Of a DNA stretch of 64,000 nt, positions 8,610-20,219 are shown piece after piece. The position numbers and the translations under genes are program-made. Below the pieces are notes generated by a model. It was not told the DNA's origin. It saw only the letters and a program-made list of their open reading frames with translations, and made no database searches. Numbering within the stretch: the first letter of the stretch is position 1; each line of letters begins with the position of its first letter. The stretch comes from Dipteris shenzhenensis. Its lineage: Eukaryota > Polypodiophyta > Polypodiopsida > Gleicheniales. The stretch is from the NCBI GenBank assembly GCA_047967505.1, contig CM106541.1; one strand, given 5' to 3'.

Positions 8610-11411
8610 TTACATTTGGGGCTCTCTTCGGACCCAACGCCTCCCCTGTCTGACTCTACGTTGCAACCAAAGTGCAACCCCTTGGCTCCCTATTGAGGAC
8701 TTCCAAGCAGCACATCTCCTTGTCTTCTTGACATGTTGAACCGCTTTTGTGAGACTTGAGACCTCTACCTTATTGTGCTTGAGAGTCCTGGCCTCTAGAC
8801 ATCTATAAAACTAATCGAACATTTCGTGTAGTGCATTGCTTCGTGCGATACCACCCCCATGCCTTATATTCTTGAAGTATGCTTCCTTTGCTCTGTAGTG
8901 TGATTTCTCCATTCCTTGAGTATTCCAAATGGACAAAGGGCCCCATTGCTCCACAAACCATGGTGCATGTGCGTAAAGAATATGCTGTAAAGAAAAACAT
9001 TGTATTAGAAACATAAACTGACTCAAGTTTAAAGCACAAAATTTCAACCTAAGGAGGATTACCATGTAATGTGTAATATGTGACTCCCCCCATGCTTCTA
9101 CCATCAATGATATGAATTCTCCCAATGCTGTCCTGAATCTCTCATAATAAAGCTCATCTGTTTGACCTTGTCTAAGAAACTTTATAAATGCATCAAGCTT
9201 TGTCCACAATTTTGCTCTCAAAGTAGGAATTCGTGGATGTGAAGCTTGATTTGTGGTGCACTCACACAAATCTTTCCAGTACTCGCAACCTAGGGTGCTT
9301 TGAGCCAATGTATGTTTTTCTTTATCAGCATTGTGGTTGGACAAGAACCTCCTTGCCTTTCCTCCACCCATGGACACTTTAGCAGGAAGATTTTGTGTCT
9401 TTCCTGATTGTTTCTTGTCTTGCTTAAGCTTCACATTGCCTCCGTGAAGTCCCATTAGTGAGAGTAGTTATTTAGCTTTTGCAATGCATTGTGTAGATAC
9501 TTGCTGTGGCCTCAAATTCCAAGCATAAACTAGATGGAGATAGAGTAACTTATCAAGTATACGCAGTTCAACATGCAAAGTACACACGTGTACCTGCTCC
9601 AATGGAATTGGTAGAATGGGGTCCCACTTAGGATCCTTTTTGTGACGATCAGGGGCTGCACTTTGGCTGCAAGAAAGGATGCCATTTTCCCACTATAGGC
9701 TTCCCTTTTGCATCTTTTGAGAATGGGTGCAATACAAGCATGTCCATTTTGCATCTGCACCTATATCACAACCATACAAGCACTTGAGGGTCTTCAAATC
9801 ACCAGCTAGATGCCATTCAACTTGAAACGTTCCATGCCCATCCACAATTAATGTTTGCCCTACGTCTTGTCTTCGAATAATTGAGGGATGTCGGTTCTCT
9901 CCAAAACCCACTTCAATGTCTCATGGCACTCCTTTGGGGTCTCAAAGGCTGCAAGCCACCATATGTCCTCCTCAGATTGGACTGAGAAACCCTGATCAAC
10001 TTCCTCATCCCCTTGAGCAAAATGCAAGGCGTCGTTCATAATACAAATGCTCACCCTCTCTAGCTTGTGCTCTTTTACCAACTGAGCTTCATCCATTTTT
10101 ATAACAAATACTAGCTTGCCATCTGTACAATGAAAGAGAAATTCAGTAAGGATATAGAAATCAAAAGAAATAAAGTTGAATGTGAAGGGAATTTCTCTTA
10201 CCTTCTTGTCTCCTCCCAGAAATTTGACCATGGCTCTCTGCAAATTCTCTACATCCACGTAAACATTATTAAAAGCATTCATCTCAAACATTTGGATGCC
10301 AGATTTCTTTTTACTCTTCCAAGTCATTGTGCCACTTAGACAATGGTATTCTCCAAGCTTTTCTCTAGCACATTGGTTTGTTTCTTGACGTGCAAGCCTT
10401 ATAGACCACGGTGTTGGCAATGGCATTGTAGATATCTTATACTTTTCCTCCATAGCAGACTTGAAAATTTTTAAAACCGAGTTGTAAGCTTCATGACTTA
10501 CACCAGTAGCATCACAAGCTCCAAGTACCTCCTTTGCTTGCACGAGGCCCTTGAAATCCTTCATTACCTCTCTAGCAACTTGTTTACGTAGCCATTTTGG
10601 TCTAGGGTCCTTCAACACTTCCATGACATCACTTGGCTTTATTAAACTTCTTAGAACATATGAAGGATCACTATCATCCATTTCCATCGTTCCCATCACA
10701 TCCTCCATGAAATTCCTAAAGTAGAGTACAAATGAGTCTTAGTGGAAAGAATGCAATACCACAAATATTTTGGGGTAAGAAATTTCTTTGAAAATTTGGG
10801 AAACTAACCTTGCAGCTCGTATTCTCCTCTTTCGGGCACCACTATTGGTTGACAATGCATCCATAGATTGCAATTGTCTTTTCCTCTCCTTCAGTCCCAA
10901 AGGTGTTCCCTTCAATTTTTGTACTCATTCTATCGACTTCTCTTGTTCCTTCTCCACAGCACGTTGAACTTGGCCATAGATAGACCTTTCCAAATCTTGT
11001 TTGCTTTCAGCAAGCTTCTGGATTGATTCTTCCAATTCATGTCGCTCCAAGTCTAGTGCATGTGCTTTGTCATTGAGTTCTTTGTTTTGCAATTGGAGAT
11101 CCTGCATACTATTATGCATTGCCACAATAGTAATATTTCCCAAATGTGCAGTTCTTCTGCTGGGCTCTTTGCACCTCGCTTGCTTGCATAGCCAATGTCT
11201 GAGAATGGTTCAATCGATTGCAATAACCGAGCAATCCAACATGTCCCTTGCCAACAAACCAAACAACATCATGCATTGTATGAAAAGGAGGACTCTTTTG
11301 GGTGGCAGGGTCTAAAGGATACAAGTTTCCATCCACCCAAAGGTCAAGATGCTTCTTCCCTTGCAATTGAAGACTGTGGAGCACACTTTGAGGAGTTCCA
11401 CTATATCCCAA
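8610..11411 (-). pseudogene. DDE-transposase-like gene of an unnamed family
   Basis: Minus-strand, several exons. 5' exons (about 11143-10814) encode a coiled coil (ELNDKAHALDLERHELEESI) and a basic RKRRIRAAR. From 10708, ordered blocks follow: an acidic start, then VIKMDEAQ (near 10090), WWLAAFETPKECHETLKWVL, VEWHLAGDLKTLKCLYG with a CLYC pair (about 9810-9730), PLEQVHVCTLHVELRI (about 9600), and, across a clean 78-bp intron (8985-9062), THYM-HILYAHAPWFVEQWG, then QGMEKSHYRAKEAYF. The order D (KMDEA), D (AGDLK), CxxC, E (QGMEK) resembles a large uncharacterised protein family I associate with animal genomes, and would fit an RNase-H-fold DDE transposase. Breaks: a frameshift near 9870, a possible off-phase intron at 10123-10201, and a TAG at 8811. 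The final stop is at 8610 with a poly(A)-type AATAAA just beyond. It is the only transposase candidate in the TIR element. Confidence 0.55.
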
Positions 11412-11489
11412 AGAGCGTGTGCTTGCATATTCTGCATCCAGTTATAAGTTCACATGGTACTTGTTGGATATGTCCTTGAATGGTGCCAT

Positions 11490-11897
11490 GAGTACTCAAA
11501 GAGAGGTATCCGTGATGTAGGCTAAAATGTAGGGGAGTGCTGGCAAAGATGGAGCAGTGAGAGGGGGAGAGTAGCAAGGAAGAGGGAGGAGGAGAAGTAG
11601 ATGAGTGCAAGAGGAAGAGGAGGAGAAGAGTAGGGCGACAGGTGTAGAAGGGAGGGAAGGAGCTGCTGTAGAAGTGAGGAGGAGGGGAGAGATGCTACAG
11701 GAGGGAGGAGGAGGGAGAAATTCTGTAGGAGGGAGGAGCAGAGGAGAGGGATCCTGGGCGGCTAGAGAAGGAGGGGAGAGGAAGGAGGGAGGAGGAGCTA
11801 GAAGGAGGAGGAGGGGAGAGGGAGGAGGGAGGAGGAGGAGCAAGACGGAGGAGGGGAGAGGAGGAGGGAGGGGGAGGGAGGGAGAGGGAGAGGGAGA
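11490..11897. repeat. GGA-rich low-complexity DNA, copia target
   Basis: Plus strand is almost pure purine, dominated by GGAGGA and GAGGGA. It continues at 19347-19456, on the other side of the copia element, so the two were contiguous before insertion. Open frames here are low-complexity artefacts. Confidence 0.85.
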
Positions 11898-12154
11898 TGT
11901 TGAGAGTTCACGCTCAACATCATGTGATCATGTGTGCATAGCACCATCACGTGATCATATGTGCATAGCACTAACCTTATAGAGTGCTATAAAGGAAAGG
12001 GTTAGATCCCCTAACCCTAACCCTAAAAGGGTTTGTATATATTCTATTTTTTCAACTAATTCTAGTGTACAGTTAGTCATTTGTGGTGTGCTCTGTAGCT
12101 GTGCCCTCTCTCCTCATCTCCACTCTTCTCCTCTCCCCTCTTCATATTTTGTCA
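11898..12154 (+). repeat. Copia left LTR (257 bp)
   Basis: Starts TGTTGAGAGTTC and ends TTTTGTCA. It contains a duplicated block (ATGTGATCATGTGTGCATAG and a near copy) and three telomere-like CCCTAA units at about 12010-12028. A TGTATATATT box lies just downstream. Confidence 0.95.
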
Positions 12155-12166
12155 TGGTATCAGAGC
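12155..12166 (+). other. Primer-binding site (initiator Met tRNA type)
   Basis: TGGTATCAGAGC lies directly after the left LTR, the usual plant copia/gypsy sequence complementary to the 3' end of initiator tRNA-Met. Confidence 0.9.
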
Positions 12167-14770
12167 TTCCTTGTCTTCCGCTGAGACATTGAGTTTCTTG
12201 AGAGTGTGAGAGAGATTGTGAGATTGAGAGTTCTCTTGAGTGATTGTGAGATTTTTTCCCTTCACTTCCGTTGAGAGAATTTCCGTCCATTGAAAGGAGA
12301 TTTCAGTCATTTGTTCTTGAGAGATTTCCGTCATTTGAGAGAGTTTATTTGGTGTTTCTTGAGTTGAGAGAGAGAGATTTCAGTTCATTTTGAGAGATCT
12401 ACGGTGAAAGAGGTTCTTCTCCATTGAGAGAGAGAGAGAGAGAGATTTTATTATTTTTTGAGCTTTTGAGGGAGAGCCTTCTGGTTCATGGCTCATCCGT
12501 CTCCTTCAACGAGCCTCAATCGAGCCATCTTAGTAGAGGTCTATTCAGCATGCTTCGTATACATCTAATCCAATGACTACAACAAGGCGTCTCCTCCCAC
12601 GGATGACTTCTGCGACTCTCTGCTATAGCAGCCAGCAAACCTGAGGCTCCTGCAGCTCCCTGCGCCATCTCCAATGACTCAGCAGCAGCCAAGTCACCCG
12701 TGGCCTCAGTCGACTTCAGTCTCCACACGCCAAAGCGGCTCCCGGATCCAACTGCCTCTAGTGATGACAAAGCTACGTCGCAAGAGTAGGTTTAATAGAA
12801 GAGTTTGCTTTTGATCGCCAAGCCTCTTCTCTGCAAACTCGGCCGACTCCCACGATCTCTGTAGCAAGCCCACAGTTCAGGTCTGTGCCTCCATCTGCAC
12901 ACAGCCACGGGCTCCCTCCAGCGCATCGCCTCCTCCAACAAGTCTTCCAGCGCATCGCCTCCTCTATCTAGTAGCCGCCACAAGTAAAGGGCTGCTCTCC
13001 AACGAACTCTTTCAACGACTGGGCTTCTCCATAGTCTCTTGCTATAGCAGCGCTCAAACCTCGACCAGGCTCCGCGAAGGCTCCCGTCCACAAGCGCATC
13101 CAGCCACAAGCCTCCATACGAGCAACCCTCAGCCACCTCTTCAATGAGCATCTCTGATGATCGAAGCTAAGGCTCCACCGCTGACCTGCGCTCCATCGAC
13201 CTACTCCCCAACAACGACTCTCCGCTCCAAAAGCCTCGCCTATGACCAGCTGGCTCAGGTAGCTTTGAGCTCTTGTGCCTCCAACAAGTAGCACACGCCA
13301 TCAACGAGCTCCTCGACTCTCCAGCGTTGTGCAAGGCTCCAACAACCCACGGGCTACTCCACCAGCACCCAGCAGTTGCAAAAACAAGGCGCGCGGCTCC
13401 TCAAAGTGCCCATGCACAGCAACGCACGATCTCCAACGGCGGCCTCGACGGAATCTTCATAGATTTCATCAAAATCTTCAAAAGATTCCGACTGCCCATG
13501 AAGCAACACGTGGCAGATAGGGTTGGTTAGCACCCCTAGGTTTGGTTACCCGCCAGTGGTCAGTCACTTGACACATGGCAGATTTGACCTAACCAGGGTT
13601 AGGTTCAATCAACCCCTAGTTAGGTGGTTTGATCACAATTGTGCCACGTGGCAACGTCATCTTATCTGCCACATCACCGATTGCCACGTCATCAGCCTAT
13701 CCACACTGCCATGTCATCAGTGACACGTCACCTGTGCCACATCATCAGTGACACGTCATTAGTCACGTCACCTGTGCCACATCACCCTGCTGACATCATC
13801 AGTGCCACCTCAGCACTGTCACCTCAGCAGTCCCCAGTCAGAACTGACCCTCTGCAGGCACAGTCCCTTGCCAGGCACATTGTGCACACACTGCATGTGC
13901 ACACTCCTGCCACCTCAGCACAGAGCTTCACTGGCACACCTCTTGCTAAGCACAGTGCCACATCATCACTGCATGTGACTCACAGTGACACATCATCATT
14001 GAGCACCATTTGCACTCCTTTTGCCCCTCCACCTAGATCAAGTCATATCTCTTGATCCAGGAAGAATTTGAGGGTGCTCCAAAAAGGAAAGTCGCTCGTT
14101 TTTTTGTGCTCTACGCGCTCGTTACATCACGCGCACATTTCGGCGCAAGTTACACTCACATTTGTGCCTCGCCGACAAAACCACTTCCTTCACGCACATT
14201 TGCCTCTACATCGATGCATCTGACCCAGCACTTAAAAAGAACAAAAGAAAAGGAATTATTTACTGCTCTTTCATCGATCGACGGTTGGTTTAGATCTAGA
14301 TCAGAGTAGACTAGATTGCCATAGAGGGGACGCTTTGAATTCCCCAAGTTGCCAATCTAAGCCATGCCCGAAATTCCCGACTAGTACCTACAGTCCATAC
14401 ACTCACATCCGATTTCACATCATTACATTACCTGAAACCTTACGTTCATCAGTTCAGTGAGCAGACTTCAGAGTTCAGAGGCATTGTAGATTGATTCAGT
14501 GGGCAGATAGCACTTGATTTCACACACACATGCCACCATTGTAAAGCCTATTTGGCTATCTCACGGCATCGTGCACATCATTTCAGCCTTGTAAAGCCTC
14601 TTGGCTATTCCCGGCATCATTGCCACAAGCCTTGTAACACAGATCAGATCTTATATACTGCAGTTCTATCTTCACCGACGGTACAGAGATTTCACTTGGC
14701 ATCTTCAGTGTATTTGCAGTTGATTCATACAGAGTTTTCCAGGACACTTTTTGAGTACATTGTTTGCACC
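12167..14770 (+). other. Unusually long copia leader
   Basis: About 2.6 kb separates the primer-binding site from the gag ATG. No long frame is open on the plus strand. The first half is GC-rich with CCTCC.ACGA-type repeats; 13640-14000 is a degenerate minisatellite built from GCCACGTCATC, TGACACGTCA and GCCACATCATCA. It could be captured host sequence or an evolved untranslated leader. Confidence 0.7.
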
Positions 14771-17700
14771 ATGTCGACTAGCAACCTCAATCTGGAGGCA
14801 TCTGCTAAGTTCAATTATGGTACATGGAAATACTGAATGGAGACCATTCTTGTGCTTCAGGACAAATGGGAGTATGTCGATGGATCTATACCTAGACCAT
14901 TGGCCGATCCAGCCACCAGTAGCTCTACTCCATCTGTTGTCACAGCACCAGCAACGGGATCTACATCGGGATCTACATCTACACAAACAGTTTCCGCACC
15001 AGTAGCAGATCCTGCCATTGCCTGAGCTCAATCAGAATGGGATAAGAAAGACAAGTATGCCTATCACCTGATCAAGCAGAACGTGCAAGATGTCATGCTA
15101 GGACAGCTCAACACAGTTAAGACATCAAAAGAAGCATGGGATATGTTCGCAGCTCTCTACGAGTCCAAGAACACATCCAGGATTCTCACCCTGAGAAACT
15201 AGATCAACCAGAGTTTCCGCAACAGCAGTGAAACCGGTCATGCTTATGTACTCCGCATCAAAGACTACAACAATCAACTTGCAGCAGCAGGAGAGACTAT
15301 GAATCCCGCAGCAATGGTTCAAGTAATCCTGAATGGACTAGGAGAAGGATATGAGAATCTAGTCCAGAGTATTGCCATCCAACGGCAAATTCCAACACTG
15401 GAAGAACTTCAGTCAGTTCTACTTGGTGAAGAACTCAGGACTCAGGCCATTCAAGCACGTAAAGGTCATTCTAATGATCAGGCATTCACAGCTTCAGACA
15501 GAAGCAGAGGCAAAGGCAGAAACAGAGGTAGATCATATCAGAAAAGTGGTCATCATCAACAAAGTCAAAATCAGCATCAGCATCAGCATCATCCTCAGCA
15601 ACATCAGAATCAGCAAAGAGGAAATCATTCCAACCGAGGAAGATTTCAAGGATGAGGGAATGCATCCACCAATGTGTCAAACATTCAATGCAACTACTGT
15701 CACAAGTTTGGACACTATGAAAGAGAATGCCGCAAGAAGCAGTATGACCAAGGCGGTCAATCCAGCAGTAATCGAGGGAATTCCCGAGGAAGAGGAAATC
15801 ATCGTGGTGGACATTCTAGTCACAGTCATTTTGCAAATGAACATGGAAATATGTTTCTTGCAAGTGAGGAATTGCATCAGACTGATACAATGCACCTAGA
15901 CACTGATTTCAATCCCAAAGAGGATTTCAGCTATCAAGTCAACCAAGTGGAACAGGATCCTTGGTACATCGACAGCGGTGCATCATCTCATATGACAAAT
16001 CACCAGGAATGGTTCACAGAAATGAAGCCATTAGAAGGTCAAAAGAATGTCATCTACACAGCAGACAATACACCGAATCCGGTTCAAGGGACAGGTGTTA
16101 TCCCTATGAACAATTTCACTGGTACAAAAGGATTAGTCAAAGATGTGCTCTATGTTCCGAAGCTCAGCAAGAACCTTTTGTCAGTAGGTCAAATGATGGA
16201 ACACAACTACAAAGTCATCTTCGACGGTGATGAATGCACTATCAGAGACAAATCCAAAAGAGGTCAGCTAGTAGCAAAAGGTGTCAAGGAAGGACGCTTA
16301 TACAGGATGCTAGCTACAGTTGCAGATAAGCATGCCATGTCAACTCAAATGCAACAGATGCCACTATCTGCAAAATGGCACAAGAGATATGGTCATGTCA
16401 ACTTCAAGTACTTGTTAGACCTCAGGAATCAAAATATGGCAATTGGGATTCCGAAGCTACAGTTTCTTGGAAAGGTTTGTGAAGCATGCTGCTTCAGCAA
16501 ACAAAAGCGAACCAACTTTGTCAGAAGTACCTCTCGTGCACGAGGTATTCTTGATTTGATTCATACAGATGTATGGGGTTATGCCCAGACCCGCAGCATC
16601 AATGGTTCACTTTATTACTTGACCTTCATCGACGACTACAGCAGATATTGTTGGGTCTACTTTCTGAAAGAGAAATCTGAAGTGTTTGCCAGATTTCAAG
16701 AATTCAAAGCCATGGTAGAAAACCAGACAGGCAGAAAGATCAAGGTCATGAGATTCGACAGAGGAGGTGAATACATGTCTTCAGCATTCATGAACTTTTG
16801 CAAAAATCACGGCATTCGAAGACAATTCACATGTGCAGATACTCCTCAGCAAAATGCAAGAGCTGAAAGGAAGAATGGGACTTTAGCAGACAGTGCTAGA
16901 GCAATGCTTAGTGAAAAGCACCTTCCGAATCAGTATTGGGCAGAAGCAATAGCTACAGCTAACTATTTGCTTAATCGGCTTCCTACCGAACCGATACAAG
17001 GTATGACTCCTTATGAAGCATTCACTGGACACAAGCCACGTATTGGGCATCTCCGCATATTTGGTTGCATAGCATATGCCCACATACATGATGATCATCG
17101 TAGGAAATTGGATGCGAAGTCATGCAAATGCATCATGGTTGGCTACAGTGAAGAAAGCAAAGCATACAAATTGTATGATCCCATCAACCGCAAAGTCATT
17201 ATCTCCAGAGATGTAATCTTTGATGAGGAATCAGAATGGAAAACCTCACCTACACAGGAGATAGAAGCATCGACTTCACAGTCATCTACAGAACAGGTTG
17301 ATGAAGAAGAGCAAGAATTGCCACCAACACCCCAAGCAGCGCCACAGCAGCTCAGACGGTCTACTAGGGAAAGCAGACCACCAGCCAGATTGACATATGC
17401 TCAGAAAGGCAAAGCAATTCAGGTGGAAACCACCAACTATGCTCTTATGACTACCATCATGGCTACAGAAGAGCCAGTGTACTTCGAAGACGCAGTAGAT
17501 AAGCCAGAATGGCAAACTGCTATGAATGAAGAAATGGATGCTTTGTATAAAAATAACACTTGGGAATTATGCGACCTTCCACCAGGAAAGAAGGCCATAG
17601 CCAACAAATGGGTATACAAAGTGAAGTACAATCCAGATGGCAGTATTCAGAGATACAAAGCCAGATTAGTTGCAAAAGGATTTGCACAACAATATGGCCA

Positions 17701-19021
17701 AGATTATGATGAGACTTATGCTCCAGTAGCAAAGATGGATTCCATACGGTTCTTGATATCACTAGCGACACTCAGTAAATGGAATGTGTATCAGCTCGAT
17801 GTCAAGAATGCATTTCTCAATGGTTATCTAGACGAGGAAGTCTACATGCAACAACCAGCCGGTTATGTTGAACCAGGAACGGAGAACAAGGTTTGCCATC
17901 TCAAGAAAAGTCTCTATGGCTTAAAGCAAGCACCCTGAAGTTGGTACAACAGAATTGACAAGTATTTTGCTGATCTGGGATACATGAAGTCCAATGCAGA
18001 TCATACTCTCTACTACAAAGTTCAAGGGGAAGATATTACTATTGCACTTTTGTACGTAGATGATCTGATTGTGACAGGAAGCAAGGATAGCTTCATCAAA
18101 AAACTAAAACAAGACTTATCTACAGAGTTGGACATGAAAGATCTTGGACTTATGCACTATTGTCTTGGAATTGAGTTCTGGAGAGATTCAGATAGCACAT
18201 TCATGAGTCAGCTCAAGTATGTTGACAGTCTCCTGAAGAAGTTTCATATGGCAGATTGCAAGATTGCAGCCACTCCCATGGAACAGAGTTTGAAACTTAC
18301 TAAAGATTCAGAAAAGCCTACAGTCAATGACAGATACTATAGGCAACTCATTGGATCTCTTATATATCTGACAATCACACGGCCAGATATTTGTTATGCA
18401 GTAAGCTCACTAGCACAGTTTATGGCAAATCCAAAACAGTCTCACTAGAATGCAGCCAAAAGAGTCTTGAGATACATCAGAGGTACAAGACAGTTTGGGA
18501 TAGAATACAGAGGAAGTCATCCACGGTTGCATGGATACTGTGACAGTGACTATGCTGGAGATCATGAGACCAGGAGATCGACACAAGGATATGCATTTTT
18601 CCTTGGTCAAGGTGCTATATCATGGTTGTCAAACAAACAGCCAACTGTTTCTTTGTCTTCGACTGAAGCAGAATATAGAGCACTCACTACAGGTGCATGT
18701 GAGGCTATATGGCTCAGAAGACTATTGTCAGAAACAGATTACTTTGATGAGTCAAAGCCAACAACAATATACTGTGATAATCAATCGGCTCAAGCATTGG
18801 CCAAAAATCTAGTATATCACTCCAGGACAAAGCACATTGATGTCAGAGAGCACTTCATCAGAGAAAGAGTGTTACTTGGTGACATCACACTGCAGCATTG
18901 TGATAGCAAAGAAAATGTTGCAGACATCTTTACCAAACCACTCGGTAAAGAGCTATTCGAGAAACACCGACTAGCTCTTGGTTTGACGCAGAGGAAGGAC
19001 ATTCCCATTAAAGGGGTGTGA
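14771..19021 (+). pseudogene. Copia gag-pol polyprotein, six in-frame stops
   Basis: A single 1417-codon frame from ATG 14771 to TGA 19019-19021. Stops lie at 14834, 15023, 15200, 15653, 17936 and 18446. Visible domains: gag; a CX2CX4HX4C knuckle (CNYCHKFGHYEREC, about 15690); protease (WYIDSGASSHMT, about 15960); integrase HHCC (HKRYGHVN...CEACC) and catalytic D..D..E positions (IHTDVWG, DDYSRY, RFDRGGEY); reverse transcriptase (WVYKVKYNPDG, LYVDDLIVTG at about 18050); RNase H (YCDSDYAGD, SLSSTEAEY, HIDVREHFIRERV). No frameshifts are seen. Gag and pol share one frame, as in many plant copia elements. Retroviral-type replication needs the whole polyprotein, so this copy would depend on proteins from elsewhere. 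Confidence 0.95.
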
Positions 19022-19069
19022 TGGAATGTAATGCTCAGTCCTTCTTCGATTCCCCAGAATCATCATCTT

Positions 19070-19078
19070 GAGGGAAGG
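19070..19078 (+). other. Polypurine tract
   Basis: GAGGGAAGG immediately before the right LTR, where the plus-strand primer for reverse transcription is expected. Confidence 0.7.
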
Positions 19079-19346
19079 TGTTGAGAGTTCACGCTCAACA
19101 TCATGTGATCATGTGTGCATAGCACCATCATGTGATCATATGTGCATAGCACCTCCATAGCACTAACCTTATAGAGTGCTATAAAGGAAAGGGTTAGATC
19201 CCCTAACCCTAACCCTAAAAGGGTTTGTATATATTCTATTTTTTCAACTAATTCTAGTGTACAGTTAGTCATTTGTGGTGTGCTCTCTAGCTGTGCCCTC
19301 TCTCCTCATCTCCACTCTTCTCCTCTCCCCTCTTCATATTTTGTCA
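19079..19346 (+). repeat. Copia right LTR (268 bp)
   Basis: Same as the left LTR apart from two substitutions and an 11-bp insertion (CCTCCATAGCA region, about 19150). GGAGA target duplication follows. Confidence 0.95.
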
Positions 19347-19617
19347 GGAGATGGAGGAGGAGGAGGGAGGGAGGTAGGGAGAGAGGGAGAGAGAGAGGGA
19401 GGGACGGAGAGAGAGAGGGAGGGAGGGACGGAGAGAGAGAGGGAGGGAGGGAGGGAGATTCGAAATTTGAAATTAAAATTTCAAAAAGTGGCCCCCTCCC
19501 CTCATTGAGGCTCAAATGTGGGCTTAACCCACCTAGGTTGGGCTAGTTAGGCCTCTTTGGGACCCTCCAAACCCCTTGCATTAGCCCACTAAGCATTCCC
19601 TAATCCATTCCTTATGA

Positions 19618-19644
19618 GGCCCTTTTGAGACCCCAATTCTCCCC
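19618..19644 (-). repeat. Right terminal inverted repeat of the TIR transposon
   Basis: Minus-strand reading starts GGGGAGAATTGGGGTCTC and continues AAAAGGGCC; one mismatch to the left end. TA lies at 19645-19646. Confidence 0.8.
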
Positions 19645-19723
19645 TAATGAATAAAGAATAATTACTGTGTTTGAGGCAATTCTAGCAACGCAATAGAAAA
19701 AACAAGTAGGGTTTGCTGCTTAC

Positions 19724-20140
19724 TTCTCATAATATGCTGTAAAGATAACTCGTGCCTCATTCATAGGAACATGCTTGAACCACTTGCAAACATACTCTAT
19801 GGTATTTTTTTTGTTGCTAAGCACTTTAGAAATAAGAGGATCGAGCATATATGAAACTCTTGGTATATTTTGAGGAAAATCTGCTATACCATTACTACAA
19901 AAAAAAAAGTATTATCTTCTTAGGTTTAATCAAAATACGAAAGTATAAAGCCAAGGAAAAGGCTGCATCAAACCTGATGATGGTTGTAATGACTTTGACA
20001 TTAACCCTTTTCTTAGAATTCAAGAGGATTAAAATCTTCTCTTCACCAAATTCAAAAGTATGAGGTTGTTGTTGAATTAACAACATAGCGTTGAATGAAC
20101 TTCCAATCTGCTGCAATAGAGTCATATTTTCATGACTCAT
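19724..20140 (-). pseudogene. Ulp1/C48 peptidase module 2, 5' half
   Basis: The exon around 20140-19895 encodes LLQQIGSSFNAMLLIQ...FEFGEEKILIL, homologous to the first exon of modules 1 and 3. The next exon ends at 19724 with ARVIFTAYYE plus two bases and a GTAAGC donor. Those two bases complete a codon with the first base of the His exon at 2820, which continues SHWSLVVVD. The TIR transposon has therefore split this gene within an intron. The two exons contain frame irregularities, so the module was probably already decaying. Confidence 0.65.
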
Positions 20141-20219
20141 CTTATTGAGAGAGTGGTCTGCATCGTATTCTTCTTCACTTGCTATGTCTTCTACATCCTC
20201 CTTCTACTATAAAAATATA

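Larger units (their letters stand above)
11898..19346 (+). mobile_element. Ty1-copia LTR retrotransposon, recent insertion
   Basis: LTRs at 11898-12154 and 19079-19346 begin TG and end CA, flanked by the 5-bp target duplication GGAGA (11893-11897, 19347-19351). A tRNA-iMet-type primer-binding site follows the left LTR, and a purine tract (GAGGGAAGG) precedes the right one. The domain order gag, protease, integrase, reverse transcriptase, RNase H is that of Ty1-copia. By eye the LTRs differ by two substitutions and one 11-bp insertion, so the insertion is recent. Six in-frame stops make this copy non-autonomous. Confidence 0.95.
2836..19644. mobile_element. TIR transposon with TA target duplication, carrying H3-like and transposase-like genes (copia inserted inside)
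   Basis: The ends are inverted repeats starting GGGGAGAATTGGGGTCTC; counting the flanking CATTA the match is 31 of 32 positions (2831-2862 against 19618-19649). TA flanks both ends (2834-2835, 19645-19646), as a target duplication. Removing the element reconnects two exons of a Ulp1-like gene in phase. A copia element (11898-19346) sits inside, so the original length is about 9.36 kb. Cargo: two unknown plus-strand genes (3.6-4.8 and 5.1-6.6 kb), a hairpin (6.85-7.03 kb), a histone H3-like gene (7.2-8.3 kb, minus) and a DDE-transposase-like gene (8.6-11.4 kb, minus). I cannot assign the superfamily: a TA duplication fits Tc1/mariner-like elements, but the candidate transposase does not look like one. 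Confidence 0.75.

Noticed and set aside
11496-11982. Glu/Arg/Gly-rich and Pro/Ser-rich frames on both strands
   Set aside because: Low-complexity GGA-rich DNA continuing on the far side of the copia insertion.
12008-12030. True telomere or interstitial telomere block
   Set aside because: Only three units, present in both LTRs, so it belongs to the retrotransposon.
12516-13294. Several minus-strand frames inside the copia leader
   Set aside because: GC-rich non-coding leader; no motifs, no codon structure, opposite to the element.
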